64,000 nt of DNA, from contig NZ_AP018227.1 of NCBI RefSeq assembly GCF_002368095.1, positions 1,136,934-1,200,933 on the forward strand, given 5' to 3'. This document shows, in pieces, positions 18,915-29,290 of the stretch (positions are counted from its first letter, which is position 1; each line of letters begins with the position of its first letter). The position numbers and the translations under genes were made by a program. The notes under the pieces are model-generated. The model was not told the DNA's origin and did not search any database. It worked only from the letters and a program-made list of their open reading frames with translations. Source of the DNA: Calothrix parasitica NIES-267. GTDB taxonomy: Bacteria; Cyanobacteriota; Cyanobacteriia; Cyanobacteriales; Nostocaceae.

Positions 18915-20051
18915 ATGGATATTAGCGCTCGCCTCGCACAAGCTAATGGTAGGCTGCGAAATTCCAATATTGGTATAGCTATTGAGCAACGTGGAAATGT
19001 TTTATGGTTGAGGGGGACGTTTCCACCAAAACCCAACTCCGGTAAAACTAAGCCCCATCAGCAAAGAATATCTTTAAGAACACAACAGCACTCCCAAGGG
19101 GTTAAAGCAACAATAGCTGGATTACAGTACGCTGAAAGACAAGCTCGTGCTATTAGCTTACAGCTTGATAGCGGTGAGTTTAATTGGATGCAGTGGGATG
19201 TAAGCCAAGCACCAAAACCAGAAACCGTTTCGGATTGGGTAGAAAAGTTTGAAGCTGAATATTGGAGAAGAAGAAAGCGCAATCAGCAAACCGAAACAAC
19301 CTGGAAGAAAGATTATCAAGTTGTTTTTCCAAAGTTCGCACAGTTCGCCGAAGATAGAGAATTATCTATTGACTTGATGATTGAATTCGCGAGCCTTAGC
19401 GAACCCGATACGCGCAGTCGTAAAAGAGTATGTGATATGTTGGGTAGACTTGCTAAATTCGCTAAACTCGGGAATTTAGAAGCAATAAAAGAATTAACTG
19501 GAAATTATTCTCCTGGAACAGTATCGCCAAGAAGTCTACCTACTGATAAGCAGATAGCTCAATGGCGAGAAAGAATTTCTAGCCCAGGTTGGCAGTGGAT
19601 ATATGGGATTTGTGCTGCATATGGTTTGCGTCCCCATGAAGCATTTCATATTGATATGTTGGATTTTCCTACTGCACGAGTTAGCGATGAAACAAAAACG
19701 GGAGAGCGATTTATTTATCCGCTTTATCCGGAATGGGCAGAAAATTGGAATCTTAAAGAAATTGTCTTACCGAATTTGAAATCAATTGAAGATTCTTCCA
19801 ATGCCAAACTTGGAACTAAGGTATCTGGTTTTTTCTACGATTTAAAAATTCCATTTCCTCCATATAATCTACGTCATTGTTATGCACGTAGATGTTTCGA
19901 GTTTGGTTTTACTCCTGATTTCGGAGCAAAATTAATGGGACATTCAGTTACAACCCATTGCAAAACATATCGAGCTTGGATTGATGAAGCTACATACCTA
20001 AAAGTGTATGAAACATTAGTCAATAAAATAGGTAGACCTCCTGTTCCTTAA
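18915..20051 (+). CDS. Tyrosine recombinase/phage-type integrase
   Basis: This 378-residue protein has an N-terminal DNA-arm region with many basic residues (residues 10-80). A SAM-like core-binding domain follows around QTETTWKKDYQVVFPKFAQFAE. The C-terminal catalytic domain shows the Arg in AAYGLRPHEAFHID, the HxxR-like box YNLRHCYARR, the His in LMGHS and the nucleophile Tyr in KTYRAWI. It would integrate or excise DNA by site-specific recombination, and the adjacent tRNA-Cys is the obvious target. It is the first gene of the variable region, and a stem-loop follows it. It is full-length and not visibly damaged. Several cyanobacterial integrases of this length exist. Confidence 0.85.
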   Translation: MDISARLAQANGRLRNSNIGIAIEQRGNVLWLRGTFPPKPNSGKTKPHQQRISLRTQQHSQGVKATIAGLQYAERQARAISLQLDSGEFNWMQWDVSQAPKPETVSDWVEKFEAEYWRRRKRNQQTETTWKKDYQVVFPKFAQFAEDRELSIDLMIEFASLSEPDTRSRKRVCDMLGRLAKFAKLGNLEAIKELTGNYSPGTVSPRSLPTDKQIAQWRERISSPGWQWIYGICAAYGLRPHEAFHIDMLDFPTARVSDETKTGERFIYPLYPEWAENWNLKEIVLPNLKSIEDSSNAKLGTKVSGFFYDLKIPFPPYNLRHCYARRCFEFGFTPDFGAKLMGHSVTTHCKTYRAWIDEATYLKVYETLVNKIGRPPVP

Positions 20052-20058
20052 ATTAAAA

Positions 20059-20094
20059 TTATCCGGAGGGCGAATTAATAACCCCTCCGGATAA
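20059..20094 (+). terminator. Stem-loop after the integrase gene
   Basis: TTATCCGGAGGG (20059-20070) and CCCTCCGGATAA (20083-20094) form a perfect 12-base-pair stem with a 12-base loop eight bases after the stop codon. No U-run follows, so termination is probable but not certain. Confidence 0.55.
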
Positions 20095-20169
20095 ATAAGA
20101 CCGAAAAGCTTCATTGTACAATTTATAAAATGTAAAATAAAAGTACAATTGGTTAAGGAACCATAGCTG

Positions 20170-20742
20170 ATGACATTAACTATCGGGTCAACTTCAGCAT
20201 CTAGTCTAAAAGAATTTTTACAATTGCCAGAAACAAAACCCGCTTTGGAATATATTGATGGGAAAATCTACCAAAAGCCGATGCCACAAGGGAAACATAG
20301 TCGATTAAGAACTTGTTTATCTACTACTATTAATCAATTAGGAAAACCGAAAAAATTAGCTTATGCATTTACAGAATTACGCTGTACTTTTGCGGATAAA
20401 TCCATAGTTCCAGATATTGCAGTGTTTGAATGGGAGAATATTCCCTTAGATGAAAATGGTCAGATTGCGAATAAATTTGAAATTCCCCCCGATTGGACAA
20501 TTGAAATTCTTTCACCAGAACAATCTGCAAGCAAGTTAATTCGTAAAATTACATTTTGCATCAAAAATGGTACAAAGTTGGGCTATTTTATTGATGCAGA
20601 TGATAAATCAATTACTATTTTTCAACCCAATCAATTACCAGAAGTAAAGGAAGGTCTTGATATTTTACCCATGTTAGATGTTTTACAAGATTGCAAACTT
20701 ACGGTTGAAGATGTATTTAATTGGTTAAGTTTTTCTAAATAA
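20170..20742 (+). CDS. Uma2-family (DUF820) PD-(D/E)XK nuclease-fold protein
   Basis: This 190-residue protein is of the Uma2 family, very abundant in cyanobacteria. Visible features are the ALEYIDGKIYQK start motif, PDIAVFEW near residue 83 (the acidic residue of the nuclease core), WTIEILSPEQSASK near residue 108, and a C-terminal half with the usual GTKLGYFIDADDKSI pattern. The family has a restriction-endonuclease-like fold and is often linked to mobile elements. The catalytic Lys normally expected after the second acidic residue is not obvious. A second Uma2 gene follows 100 bases later on the same strand. No biological role is established. Confidence 0.8.
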   Translation: MTLTIGSTSASSLKEFLQLPETKPALEYIDGKIYQKPMPQGKHSRLRTCLSTTINQLGKPKKLAYAFTELRCTFADKSIVPDIAVFEWENIPLDENGQIANKFEIPPDWTIEILSPEQSASKLIRKITFCIKNGTKLGYFIDADDKSITIFQPNQLPEVKEGLDILPMLDVLQDCKLTVEDVFNWLSFSK

Positions 20743-20855
20743 AAATCATTTAATCTTCCAATTGCAAAATTTGCCTAAAAAATAAAATCTAGTCTTAATC
20801 AATTGCTTATAATTAATGCAGAATACCCATAAACTTACTATACGTGGGTAATGCC

Positions 20856-21584
20856 ATGCCTTCAGACAACCTTAAACTCATAGAATTACCAAGCACTGAC
20901 GAATTAGCTTGCTCGGATGATATTCCTGTGGATAACGAAGACCAGAATTTTCTGCCTAATATTCTACTATTCTTACTTAACTCAATTTGGGCAAGCCGTA
21001 CTGATTGGTTTTTCGGCGTAGATATGGCAATTTACCATACAACAGGTGCTAACCCGAGAGTACCTTTAGTCCCAGATGGATTTCTAAGCTTAGGAGTGGA
21101 GCGTAAAAAAGGCGGAAAATCTCGTAGGAGCTATGCAGTTTGGGAAGAAGACGACATAGTACCAATACTAACCTTAGAAATCGTATCGTACACTCCAGGC
21201 AACGAATACGACGATAAATTAGAAATTTATCGAAAACTAGGCGTACTTTACTACATAATTTACAACCCCGAATATTGGCAGCGCGACCAACATCAACCAC
21301 TGTCCGTTTATAAGTTGGTAGATGGTAATTATGAGTTACAAATTAAAGAACCATTATGGCTACCGGAAATCGGTTTAGGTATTGGAAGACATCAAGGTGA
21401 AATAGGTGGAATAGAACAGGAATTTCTGTCTTGGTATGACGAAAGTGGAAATCGTTATCTGATGCCAGAAGAAATTGCTATTCAACAAAAGCTTAAGGCA
21501 CAAGCGGAAGAAGAAAGAGCAGAACAGTTAGCACAATATTTACGCTCAAAGGGTATTGACCCTGATAATTTACCAGACAATTAG
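20856..21584 (+). CDS. Uma2-family (DUF820) PD-(D/E)XK nuclease-fold protein
   Basis: This is a 242-residue Uma2 protein of the longer subtype. It has a VPLVPDGFLSLGVERKKGG segment, then PILTLEIVSYTPGNEYDDKL carrying the central acidic residues, LGVLYYIIYNPE, and a C-terminal coiled segment (KLKAQAEEERAEQLAQYL) ending in DPDNLPDN. A GTG at 20844 in frame would add four residues; I prefer ATG at 20856. It is probably co-transcribed with the preceding Uma2 gene. It has the nuclease fold, but activity is unproven for the family. Confidence 0.8.
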   Translation: MPSDNLKLIELPSTDELACSDDIPVDNEDQNFLPNILLFLLNSIWASRTDWFFGVDMAIYHTTGANPRVPLVPDGFLSLGVERKKGGKSRRSYAVWEEDDIVPILTLEIVSYTPGNEYDDKLEIYRKLGVLYYIIYNPEYWQRDQHQPLSVYKLVDGNYELQIKEPLWLPEIGLGIGRHQGEIGGIEQEFLSWYDESGNRYLMPEEIAIQQKLKAQAEEERAEQLAQYLRSKGIDPDNLPDN

Positions 21585-21687
21585 TAATGCTCTAAAAATA
21601 AAATCGCAACACCAAAGTTTTTTATTGCCAGCAAGAAACTACCGAAAAATTGCATGTAAATTGGCATTAAAACTTTAACTCAATTTA

Positions 21688-21725
21688 GCTAGGAGGGATA
21701 ATCAATCCCTCCGGAAAAATCTAGC
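21688..21725 (+). terminator. Stem-loop after the Uma2 pair
   Basis: GGAGGGAT (21692-21699) and ATCCCTCC (21705-21712) form a short stem, extended by GCTA at 21688 and TAGC further right. It shares its CCCTCCGGA side with the stem-loop after the integrase. The remaining 21585-21865 holds no gene. Confidence 0.45.
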
Positions 21726-21899
21726 GAAAAGCTACTGGAGTTGTGAATCCATTCAATACGGCAGTAATGTTGATTTTTATAAGGCGATTCATAGAATCAT
21801 TGCGTCTCGCATCCACCCAATGCAAACCTTCTTTCCATTGTCCTGACCTAATTCGTCTCAGAATCGAATGGCACTAAGAAAAGCCGAAACACTTGTGGT

Positions 21900-23267
21900 T
21901 TAAGCTGTTTGCAATTTAGTGCGTAATTCATGTCGTGATTTGGTCATTAAGGGATAAGCTTTTGGACGACGTTTACGGACTCGTGGTTCACAACGCCCTG
22001 GGCGTTCAGGAACAGCTTTGTGAGCAATAATTTTAAGTAGAGTAGAATAAATTTGAAGACGTTTTTGGATAGAGCCAACTAACAATTGGGGAATAAAGTT
22101 ATTGAAATGATGGCGAGTACCTTGCAATGACAAGCGCAACGGAGGAGTACCGTAAGTAGTACCTGAAGACCACATCAAACTACGAAGTAAATTGTAAGCA
22201 AGTAAATGAACATAAATTTATTTGCGTACCATAGAAGGGGTTTTGCATCGCAAAACATCCATTCCTAAAGTGGTTTTAAGATGTCTTAAATCTAGTTCTA
22301 CATCCCAACGTTTACTGTAAAGTCCAATAATTTCTAAAGTTGAATAAGTTCTTTTATCTAATAAAGTAGTGATTAAACTGACTCTTTCTGTACGAAAACC
22401 AGGGATAAAAATGTAGTAGTAAATTTCGCGCACAGTTATGATTTGGGGAAGAGCATCAAATTCATCTTTGCTTAATCCTTTGGGACATTTTTTAGGTTTA
22501 TACCAAGTAACTAATTTGTCACAATCTCCTATAATTTTACCTTTATTCATAGATATTTTACGACTTTGATGCTTACGAAAGACAGCATCACAATCAAGTT
22601 TTTTGATAGCAAACAAATCGGCGTAAGCACAAAAAGCTCTATCTCCTAAAAGGATATCTAAAGGTTGAAGAAACTGATAAAGTTGGCGAGCAAGTTTGAT
22701 ATCATGGGTATTGAGAACATCAATGACTAAAGCAACAGCAGCACCTGTCGCTAAACTAAATAACACACCAATTTTAGCAATTGGAAATCCACATTCAGGC
22801 TTTTGAGTTTTAGGCTGAGGATATTCTTTCTGGTTCTGTGCAGTGTCAGGCATGGAAACAGTTGAGCCGTCTATTACTTTGACATTTCGACCACACCATA
22901 AAGATTCTGTTGTTACTTTCTCTTCTAATTTTTTTGCAGCCTGACTAAAAAGTTTTTCTAGTAGCTTTTCTGATAATCTTGACCGTGCTTGACAGTAAGC
23001 ACTCGTATCAGTTGAAGGAATTTCTACCCCTTCTCCTGTCAAATAAGCAATTATTTTACTCACGGTATTATGGCAACTTTTATCAGTATCTAAAACTTGA
23101 GATAAAAACGCCCATAATGTTATAAATGGGTCAAATAATCGTTTCTTATATTTTATTTTTAACTCCTCAATAGCTTGTTCAATTATGGAAGATGGTAACA
23201 GTTCTTTAAAAGGTAGTCCTAAACTTTGATTAAATTTATCCTTGAGGATTTTTACTCGCAGTGTCAC
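21900..23267 (-). pseudogene. IS4-family transposase interrupted by an in-frame stop
   Basis: Residues 1-349 (23267 down to 22218) and a following 92-residue frame (22178 to 21900) are in the same reading frame and are separated only by a TAA at 22218-22220. The reconstructed product of about 455 residues has the DDE residues of the IS4 family: VIDGST, then LGDRAFCAYADL, then the Y-R-W-E-K block (LYSKRWDVELDLRHLK). The stop falls about 20 residues after that block, so the truncated protein may lack the C-terminal helices. The element is probably immobile unless complemented. Confidence 0.85.
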
Positions 23268-23372
23268 AGTAGTAATAGTTAGATTTGCTTACTTGTTTCA
23301 ACTAAAGTATTTCATGAGCGAGTAAGCTTTTTCTACTTACAACGAATTTTTTTTGCCCCCACGAGTGATCCA

Positions 23373-23499
23373 GCAACTGGGGAAGATTTGGCGGCGATAG
23401 CGGAGTGCCAGGTGGGGCACGACTATTTGACACTACCAACGCAAAATCTCTATGCCCCTACCTGGTACCGCCAAATCAGCGTAGCGGTTCCCCAGTTGC
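23373..23499. repeat. Inverted repeat inside the IS4 element
   Basis: GCAACTGGGGAA (23373-23384) and TTCCCCAGTTGC (23488-23499) are perfect arms, with further inner matches around TTTGGCGG and CCGCCAAA. It looks like a palindromic repeat nested in the IS leader. Confidence 0.6.
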
Positions 23500-23739
23500 G
23501 CCGCTTTTTCTGACACAACCCTCGAAGCGTCATACTAATTACTTGTTGGCGATTAGCGGAGCTAAACGCCCGAAGGGCGTAACGCACTAGTTTTCACCTT
23601 CATCATTTTGCTCCCCTACGATTGTGAGTGAGAATATGGCATCAAAAACAACTTCCTGAGCCATCCTTCCATTGTTAAATTGTTTTAAAAGCTATAGTTC
23701 TTATTCAGCATAGCTTGTAGCTTTTCTTAGTGCCATTCC

Positions 23740-24797
23740 ACCATAGAACAAGATACCAACGGTGCAAGCGATGCCATAGAAAAAGGACTTTCCAAATTAG
23801 AACGCTTATGGAAATCATTCACCGGCGAAATTAACGAGTTACAGTTTATTCGTATTGAGCGATTACTTTATTCTTCTTTTACCGATGGTTTCCAACTTTG
23901 GGAACAGCTACTTGCTAACAAGATGGGTTTAACTATACGTCCCCTAGATGCAGAAGAACTTTGGAAAATTTTATGGCAGCGCTTTAACGACACACCACCA
24001 CGTCAAATTCCCCAGCTTTTAGTTCTTAATGAAGACGGATTGCACGAGAAAATTTATTCAGATATTGCCCCCAAATCTCTCTTAATGGAATCCGATTCTT
24101 CTGTCCCCATAGCAGATAAACATTGGGTGCATCTAAAAGATAAGTATATAGGAGCATTAACCTTTGTAGAAAAACCCGGTGGTTGGACTGATAAAGAAAG
24201 ACAAATGCAGTATCTATGGGAGATTTTATCAAAAGAAAGAATTTACGACACAGAAATTTATTGTCAGTTGATGCGTGCGAATGAAACACTTGTAAAAACC
24301 AATATGCAGCGCCTAACAAAACAATCGAATACAAGTGCTGCTATTGCTCAACAAAAAAATTCAGTTGACGTAAAATCTTTACTCAACATCAAAAAATCAA
24401 TCGACGCGCAATCAGAGCTATATGAAGGAGCAGTTCCTATTCATACTGCGGTTGTGTTTTTGGTTTATCGCGATACCCGCGAACAATTGGATGAGGCTTG
24501 TCGTTACTTACAATCAAGTTTTCTCCGTCCTGCATGGGTGGTAAGAGAAACCGAATATCCTTGGAGGATTTGGCTGCAAACTTTACCTATAACCTGGGAA
24601 CGTTTGATGACAGTTCCTTTCAATCGCCGCTTAATCTACCTAAGTGGTGAAGTACCGGGACTTTTACCTTTAGTCAGAACAAGGAAAGGTGATGATGACG
24701 GTTTTGAATTAATTGCTTCTGCTGGAGGAACGCCAGTATTTCTCAACTTGTACACCCAGCATAAAAATTTAGGATTATTTGCTACCACCCGCGCCGG
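23740..24797 (+). pseudogene. VirB4/TraC-like conjugation ATPase, N-terminal fragment
   Basis: The frame is open from the IS4 end at 23740 through ATG 23923 to the ISAs1 end at 24797, so both termini are missing. About 350 residues remain. They show the helical segment typical of VirB4/TraC N-terminal domains (YEGAVPIHTAVVFLVYRDTR, then DEACRYLQSSFLRPAWVVRE) and the approach to the nucleotide site: GGTPVFLNLYTQHKN then LGLFATTRAG, where Walker A should continue. The gene breaks exactly there, so there is no ATPase motif and no function. It is evidence that conjugation genes were once present beside the integrase. The family call is by pattern only. Confidence 0.55.
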
Positions 24798-26303
24798 CAG
24801 GGGCAACGCATCTTAAATTAAGCTAGGTGCGGCTACGCCGCACCAGCGCGAGGGAGAAATAATAAAAACGAGTCCATAACTCACAATTCAATCCAAATAT
24901 AAACTCAAGTATATAAAAAAACTATAATTACCTAAATAAAGGCAGTATATATCCATAGATATGATTATCTAAAATAGAAAAAATAATAATGCTGAGCAAT
25001 GAGAGTAATTAATAATTTAATCCTAAAACTTTAGTTAGATAATTATCATCTATAGCAGCCAAAAATTGTTTATTTTTAATTCCAATTTTTTTAGTTTTTT
25101 CTTTACCCAAAAGATTCACTGCAATATGACGAAGAACAGCGAAGTTCTGCGGTGAATTATCCTTGTCTTATCTACAATCATCCTCATCTAAGGCTACATC
25201 TAATATCCAATGCAACGAATTTTCAATACCCCAATGGCTACGAATTGAGTCTCCAAATTTTCTTGCATCTAATTTTAAACTGCTAATATAATAACGAGTT
25301 TCAACAGTTGTTTTCCCATTCTCGGTTCTAACTGATTCAACCATGCCTATACTGTTTAATTTCTTCCATTTATTCTCTGGGTCAATTTGACTAGAGATAT
25401 CAGTGAGCATTAAATAATTTCGTACTTCTTCGCGTCCATGACCAAACTCACGAGTACTGTAATGGCTCGCACTAAAGCCTTTATTCCGTTTTGATATTGC
25501 TTCAGCTAATAGTAGCTCTGTGCTTTCATACAAACTTTTCTGATTCTTTTTTAGTGCAATTATATAATCTCCATCCTTTTGAGATATAAGATTAACTATT
25601 TCCTTTTGACATCCAATTGCATCAATTGTGACGATACAACCAGAAATATCTAATACTTTTATTAACTCTGGTATTGCAGTAATTACCCAAAGACTTGCTG
25701 TCAACTTTTCTTTGACCAAGAACTAATTTATTAGTTGCTGCCCAAGCACTAACCATACTGATGGAACGATTACCGGCTTTTTTATCATATGAATGTTTTA
25801 AATTTTTACCGTCAATCGCAATCACTTCACCATCAGTTAAATGTGCAACTGATTTTATCCATGATGCAAAACATTCTTGAAAATTTTGTGGATCTATTAG
25901 AGAAAATATTCTTGCAAATGTATCGTGTGACGGGATGCCGTTTGGTAGTTCTAAGAAACGTTTTAACCACTTTCGTTTTGCTAATCCATATGTCTCAATT
26001 GCTACCCATGAGTCAGCCCCACAAATTACTGCACAAATAGCAATCGTGATAACGTCAATTAGCTTATGTTTCTTTGTACGCTCAATTCTAGGGTCTTCAA
26101 TATCCACGAAGTAATCCGAGATTGTCTGCTTCGGTTTCAGTTTCATTTTGAACCATTTTGCACCTCACCCTGATTGTTTTAGGCTACCACACAGAAGGGG
26201 AAGCAGTACTTTCGGGTTAGGGCGATCGCATTGACGGTGCAAAGTGCGCCGCAGGCGCACCTGCACCTTTAAAATTTATTAGAATTTAGATGCGTTTGCC
26301 CTG
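24798..26303 (-). mobile_element. ISAs1-family insertion sequence, decayed
   Basis: The ends CAGGGGCAACGCATCT (24798-24813) and AGATGCGTTTGCCCTG (26288-26303) are inverted repeats with one or two differences, bounding about 1.5 kb. Inside are a broken ISAs1 transposase and two palindromes: GGTGCGG..CCGCACC at 24826-24844 and a GTGCGCC..GGCGCAC repeat at 26236-26267. No target duplication was seen. The element separates the VirB4-like fragment from the metalloprotease gene and removes the start of the latter. Confidence 0.7.
25009..26146 (-). pseudogene. ISAs1-family transposase with a frameshift and a stop
   Basis: The N-terminal part (26146 down to about 25690) begins with the family's YFVDIEDPR motif and includes VIAIDGKNLKHSYD (first Asp). 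The frame then shifts near 25690, where KVDSKS should run into ITAIPEL. It continues with VTIDAIGCQ (second Asp) and SHWGIENSLHWILDV (Glu). A TAA at 25168-25170 interrupts the end, after which the same frame continues to a natural stop at 25009. Two lesions make it inactive. Confidence 0.85.
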
Positions 26304-26312
26304 GGAACACCT

Positions 26313-28028
26313 GTGACTGTAAGTTATAGCTTTATGACATCACTTCCAAGCTATTACAACGCAGATGAAAATGGAGCTTGGGCTGTTAACGATGGACAAG
26401 CCAATAATTTTAGTTCCTTTTCAATGCAGCAAAGTCAAGCAGCAATACAAGCACTTAATCTTTGGCAAGAAGTTTCTGGTTTGACATTTGTTGAAGATAA
26501 AAGTGGTAACGGACAAATTCGTTTTGGGAATGCATTTAACACTATAAAAGCAACAGGTTGGGCACAGCAACCGGGGGATAATAGAGGAGGAGATGTTTGG
26601 TTAGACAAAGGTGACTCTAGAACTGATAATCCAACGCAAGAAACTTATGGCTTTCAAACACTAATCCATGAGATTGGTCATGCACTGGGTTTGAAGCATC
26701 CTTTTAAGGACATTGATGACACTAATGACAGTCCAATTTTAACTGGGGCTGAAAATAGCTATCAATACACCAACATGGCATATGATTACCATCCAGATAT
26801 GCCAAATGTTGAACCGCGTAATCCACTACTTTATGATATTGCGGCTATTCAATATCTCTACGGCGCTAACATGAGTACGCGCACAGGTAATGACACTTAT
26901 ACATGGGGTGTTAAGTCGGACGGCTCATCTGAATTTTTTGGTAGCGATGAAAATTTTATTTCAGCTATTTGGGATGCTGGTGGTATTGACACAATTGATG
27001 CATCAAAGCAAACACTAAATTCAGTTATTGATCTTCAACCAGGTCATTTTAGTTCTATTGGCAATGGCACAGATAATCTTGCTCTTGCTTTCGCAGTAGA
27101 CAAAGCGGGAAAAAGCATAGATTACAATTCATTAGACAAGCCAGACAAAATTATAAACTTAATTGAAAATGCAACGAGTGGTTCTGGTGACGATCAAATA
27201 AAAGGCAATCTAGCTAACAATGTGCTTAATGGCGGGGACGGTAACGATACATTGTATGGTAAACAAGGGGATGACACGCTAGACGGAGGTTTAGGTGTTG
27301 ACTCTGCATTTGGTGGTGAAGGTAATGATATATACTACGTTGACTCCTTTAATGATGCAGTTACTGAAAATTCTAGTGAAGGTAATGATACTGTTAACTC
27401 GTTCATTACTTACGCATTAAGTGACAATATAGAAAATCTGACTTTGATTGGTAATCGTGCCCTTAATGGTATAGGTAATAGTCTAGATAACTTGATTTTT
27501 GGTAACAACAGTAATAATAACCTTAGTGGTGCAGATGGTAATGATACCCTTTACGGTGGAGATGATAACGACAAACTAATTGGTGGTACAAGTGCTGATA
27601 CTTTAGATGGTGGAAATGGTAATGACACTGCTTCTTATTTTAATTCAACTGGTGGAGTTACTGTTAATCTAAGCACTGGTATTACCACTGGTGGAGATGC
27701 TAGCGGTGACGTTTTAAAGTCGATTGAATATCTAGAAGGTTCTGAGTTTGGAGATATTTTAATTAGTGATAGTCAAAATAATTACCTTTGGGGTATGGGA
27801 GGAGATGATACTCTTATTGCTGGAGTAGGAAACGACATCATTGATGGAGGTTTTGGTAATGATTCTATGTTAGGTGGTAAAGATAATGATACATACTACC
27901 TTGGTGGTCAATTCTCCACTGTTTCAACAATGTTTCATAGTTATTTAGATTTAATTCCTTCAACGCAGTCATCCATTGAGTGTGTTGGGTGTAATCTGAT
28001 TTTTGAGCTAATTCGGGTTGGGGAATAA
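26313..28028 (+). CDS. M10 serralysin-like metalloprotease with RTX repeats, truncated at both ends
   Basis: The zinc site HEIGHALGLKHPF starts at residue 119 from the GTG at 26313, and the Met-turn YTNMAYDYHPD follows near residue 150. Both are typical of extracellular M10B proteases. Several calcium-binding nonapeptide blocks follow (GGDGNDTLYG, GGNGNDTASYF, GGFGNDSMLGG), the usual type I secretion signature. The ISAs1 end lies 10 bases before the GTG, so the natural N-terminus is probably lost. After about 27,910 the frame runs into unrelated DNA from an opposite-strand fragment, so the last 40 residues are foreign and the secretion signal is missing. It was likely a secreted protease and is now probably non-functional. 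Confidence 0.7.
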   Translation: MTVSYSFMTSLPSYYNADENGAWAVNDGQANNFSSFSMQQSQAAIQALNLWQEVSGLTFVEDKSGNGQIRFGNAFNTIKATGWAQQPGDNRGGDVWLDKGDSRTDNPTQETYGFQTLIHEIGHALGLKHPFKDIDDTNDSPILTGAENSYQYTNMAYDYHPDMPNVEPRNPLLYDIAAIQYLYGANMSTRTGNDTYTWGVKSDGSSEFFGSDENFISAIWDAGGIDTIDASKQTLNSVIDLQPGHFSSIGNGTDNLALAFAVDKAGKSIDYNSLDKPDKIINLIENATSGSGDDQIKGNLANNVLNGGDGNDTLYGKQGDDTLDGGLGVDSAFGGEGNDIYYVDSFNDAVTENSSEGNDTVNSFITYALSDNIENLTLIGNRALNGIGNSLDNLIFGNNSNNNLSGADGNDTLYGGDDNDKLIGGTSADTLDGGNGNDTASYFNSTGGVTVNLSTGITTGGDASGDVLKSIEYLEGSEFGDILISDSQNNYLWGMGGDDTLIAGVGNDIIDGGFGNDSMLGGKDNDTYYLGGQFSTVSTMFHSYLDLIPSTQSSIECVGCNLIFELIRVGE

Positions 28029-28606
28029 ATTGGTGTAACTGCTCTCGCCAATAAGTTAAAACCCTTTCCCATAAATCCGAAGGTGCATATTGCTGCAAAT
28101 AAGTTTGCCGTGATTTATCATCAGCAGAAGATAAAGTTTGGGGTTGAATAACAACTCGGTAAAACCTGGGATAAAGATTTGTGGGTTGGTTACGTATTTC
28201 TATTAAATCCTTGGTTAGCAAACGCAGTAGATTATATTCCTCGCCTAACTCTGCTTTATCTAATGATAAATTTGTTAACCAGCTTGTAATCTTTTCTTGG
28301 AACCAAGTTTTCCCCTTTTGTGAATCTGCGATACTATCAATTAACCAGTGTAGCCACCAATTCTCAACAGTTTTTGTTCCTTGGGATTCTAGATAATAAG
28401 AGCGGGGTTTGGCACGACGGACGATATAGTCACGCCAAGATTGAAACAAAGCTTGTTGTATATTTTCAGAAACAGGTACCTCAGTAAAAGCTTGGAACAT
28501 AGTTGACCAATTATAACTATGTGTAAAAGCAATCTTCTGAATTTCCAAAGCATTCGCTCGTTCGGATTCACCCAGTCCCCGAGCCGTTTGCTGGTAGTAA
28601 TATATA
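27912..28606 (-). pseudogene. Fragment of an unidentified helical protein
   Basis: On the minus strand an open frame of about 230 residues runs from the IS630 remnant to the metalloprotease junction, so both ends are artificial. It is rich in Trp, Gln and Leu and predicted almost wholly helical (for example IADSQKGKTWFQEKITSWL, then LWERVLTYWREQLHQF). I do not recognise the family. Position between conjugation and transposon debris suggests mobile-element cargo. The clean frame suggests the break is recent. Confidence 0.5.
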
Positions 28607-29128
28607 GGACTCCTATTTGATTTTTGAAAAAACTCCGTACATCTGAAGAGTAGCGAAGTCGAATGTAGTGTGTCGAATGAACCACTCAAACATCCACTTT
28701 AAATGAGAAAATGAAGGGATTAACGCACAGAAACGTCTAACCCAAGTTTTAGCTTGCAACCAGATATCTTCAATTGGATTCTGTTCTGGGCAATTGGGCG
28801 CAAAACGAATGCAGTGTATCTTCCATTGCTCAACTGGTAAACCTTGGTTTACAGAGTCTAAAAAAGCTCTAACTTCCTTGGAACGATGGTAAGTAGCACC
28901 ATCCCAAAAAATTAGCAACCGTTGGTCGGGAGACTGAGCAAGCAAATATTGTAAATATTTAATAGTATTTTCTGAATTTCCGCCATTATAGGCTTTAAGT
29001 AGTAACTCTCCTTCTAAATAGTCTACAGCACCGTAGTAAGTCTGTTTTTCTCTTTCATTGACTACTGGAACTGTTATCTCTTCGTCACTCGCTCCCCATA
29101 CATAACCATGGGATGGTGCTATCAACGT
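28607..29128 (-). mobile_element. IS630-family element, right-end fragment
   Basis: About 520 bases of an IS630-type element remain. One end (GGACTCCTATTTGATTTTTG next to TA) looks like a true terminus, with the TA typical of this family. The other end breaks inside the transposase at about 29,128, where the sequence stops matching. Confidence 0.65.
28613..29125 (-). pseudogene. IS630-family transposase, C-terminal fragment
   Basis: The 170 residues contain the DDE-superfamily catalytic region. HGYVWGASDEE lies after the lost first Asp. LLIFWDGATYHRS holds the second Asp. APNCPEQNPIEDIWLQAK holds the final Glu. The helix-turn-helix N-terminus is missing, and the frame begins only at a TTG created by the break. 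It is inactive on its own. Confidence 0.85.
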
Positions 29129-29221
29129 ATTGTGGTAGCGTTACAACAAATAATCAAGCTGATGAATAAAATTGACCGAGCTATACCGGAGTTTCCAATA
29201 ACGTAACGTGGAACAATATTT

Positions 29222-29253
29222 TTATTACAATGAAAGGGGAATAATTGTAATAA
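29222..29253. promoter_or_regulatory. Palindrome upstream of the DUF433/DUF5615 pair, possible operator
   Basis: TTATTACAAT and ATTGTAATAA are perfect ten-base arms around a 12-base spacer (GAAAGGGGAATA), ending 37 bases before the DUF433 start. Antitoxins of this sort usually repress their own operon by binding such palindromes. This is inferred from position. Confidence 0.45.
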
Positions 29254-29290
29254 TACTAATTTTGGTTATCACATATTTCGGCTTTCATCT

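Larger units (their letters stand above)
21866..23738 (-). mobile_element. IS4-family insertion sequence, decayed
   Basis: The ends GAATGGCACTAAGAAAAGC (21866-21884) and its exact reverse complement (23720-23738) define a 1,873-base element. It carries one transposase gene broken by a stop codon. About 450 bases before the gene are non-coding and contain a 12-base inverted repeat at 23373-23499. The flanks show no matching target duplication, so the site has been rearranged since insertion. Its right end truncates the VirB4-like gene. Confidence 0.8.

Noticed and set aside
23405..23590. 61-codon frame inside the IS4 leader
   Set aside because: It lies across an inverted repeat and a dispersed repeat and has no protein features.
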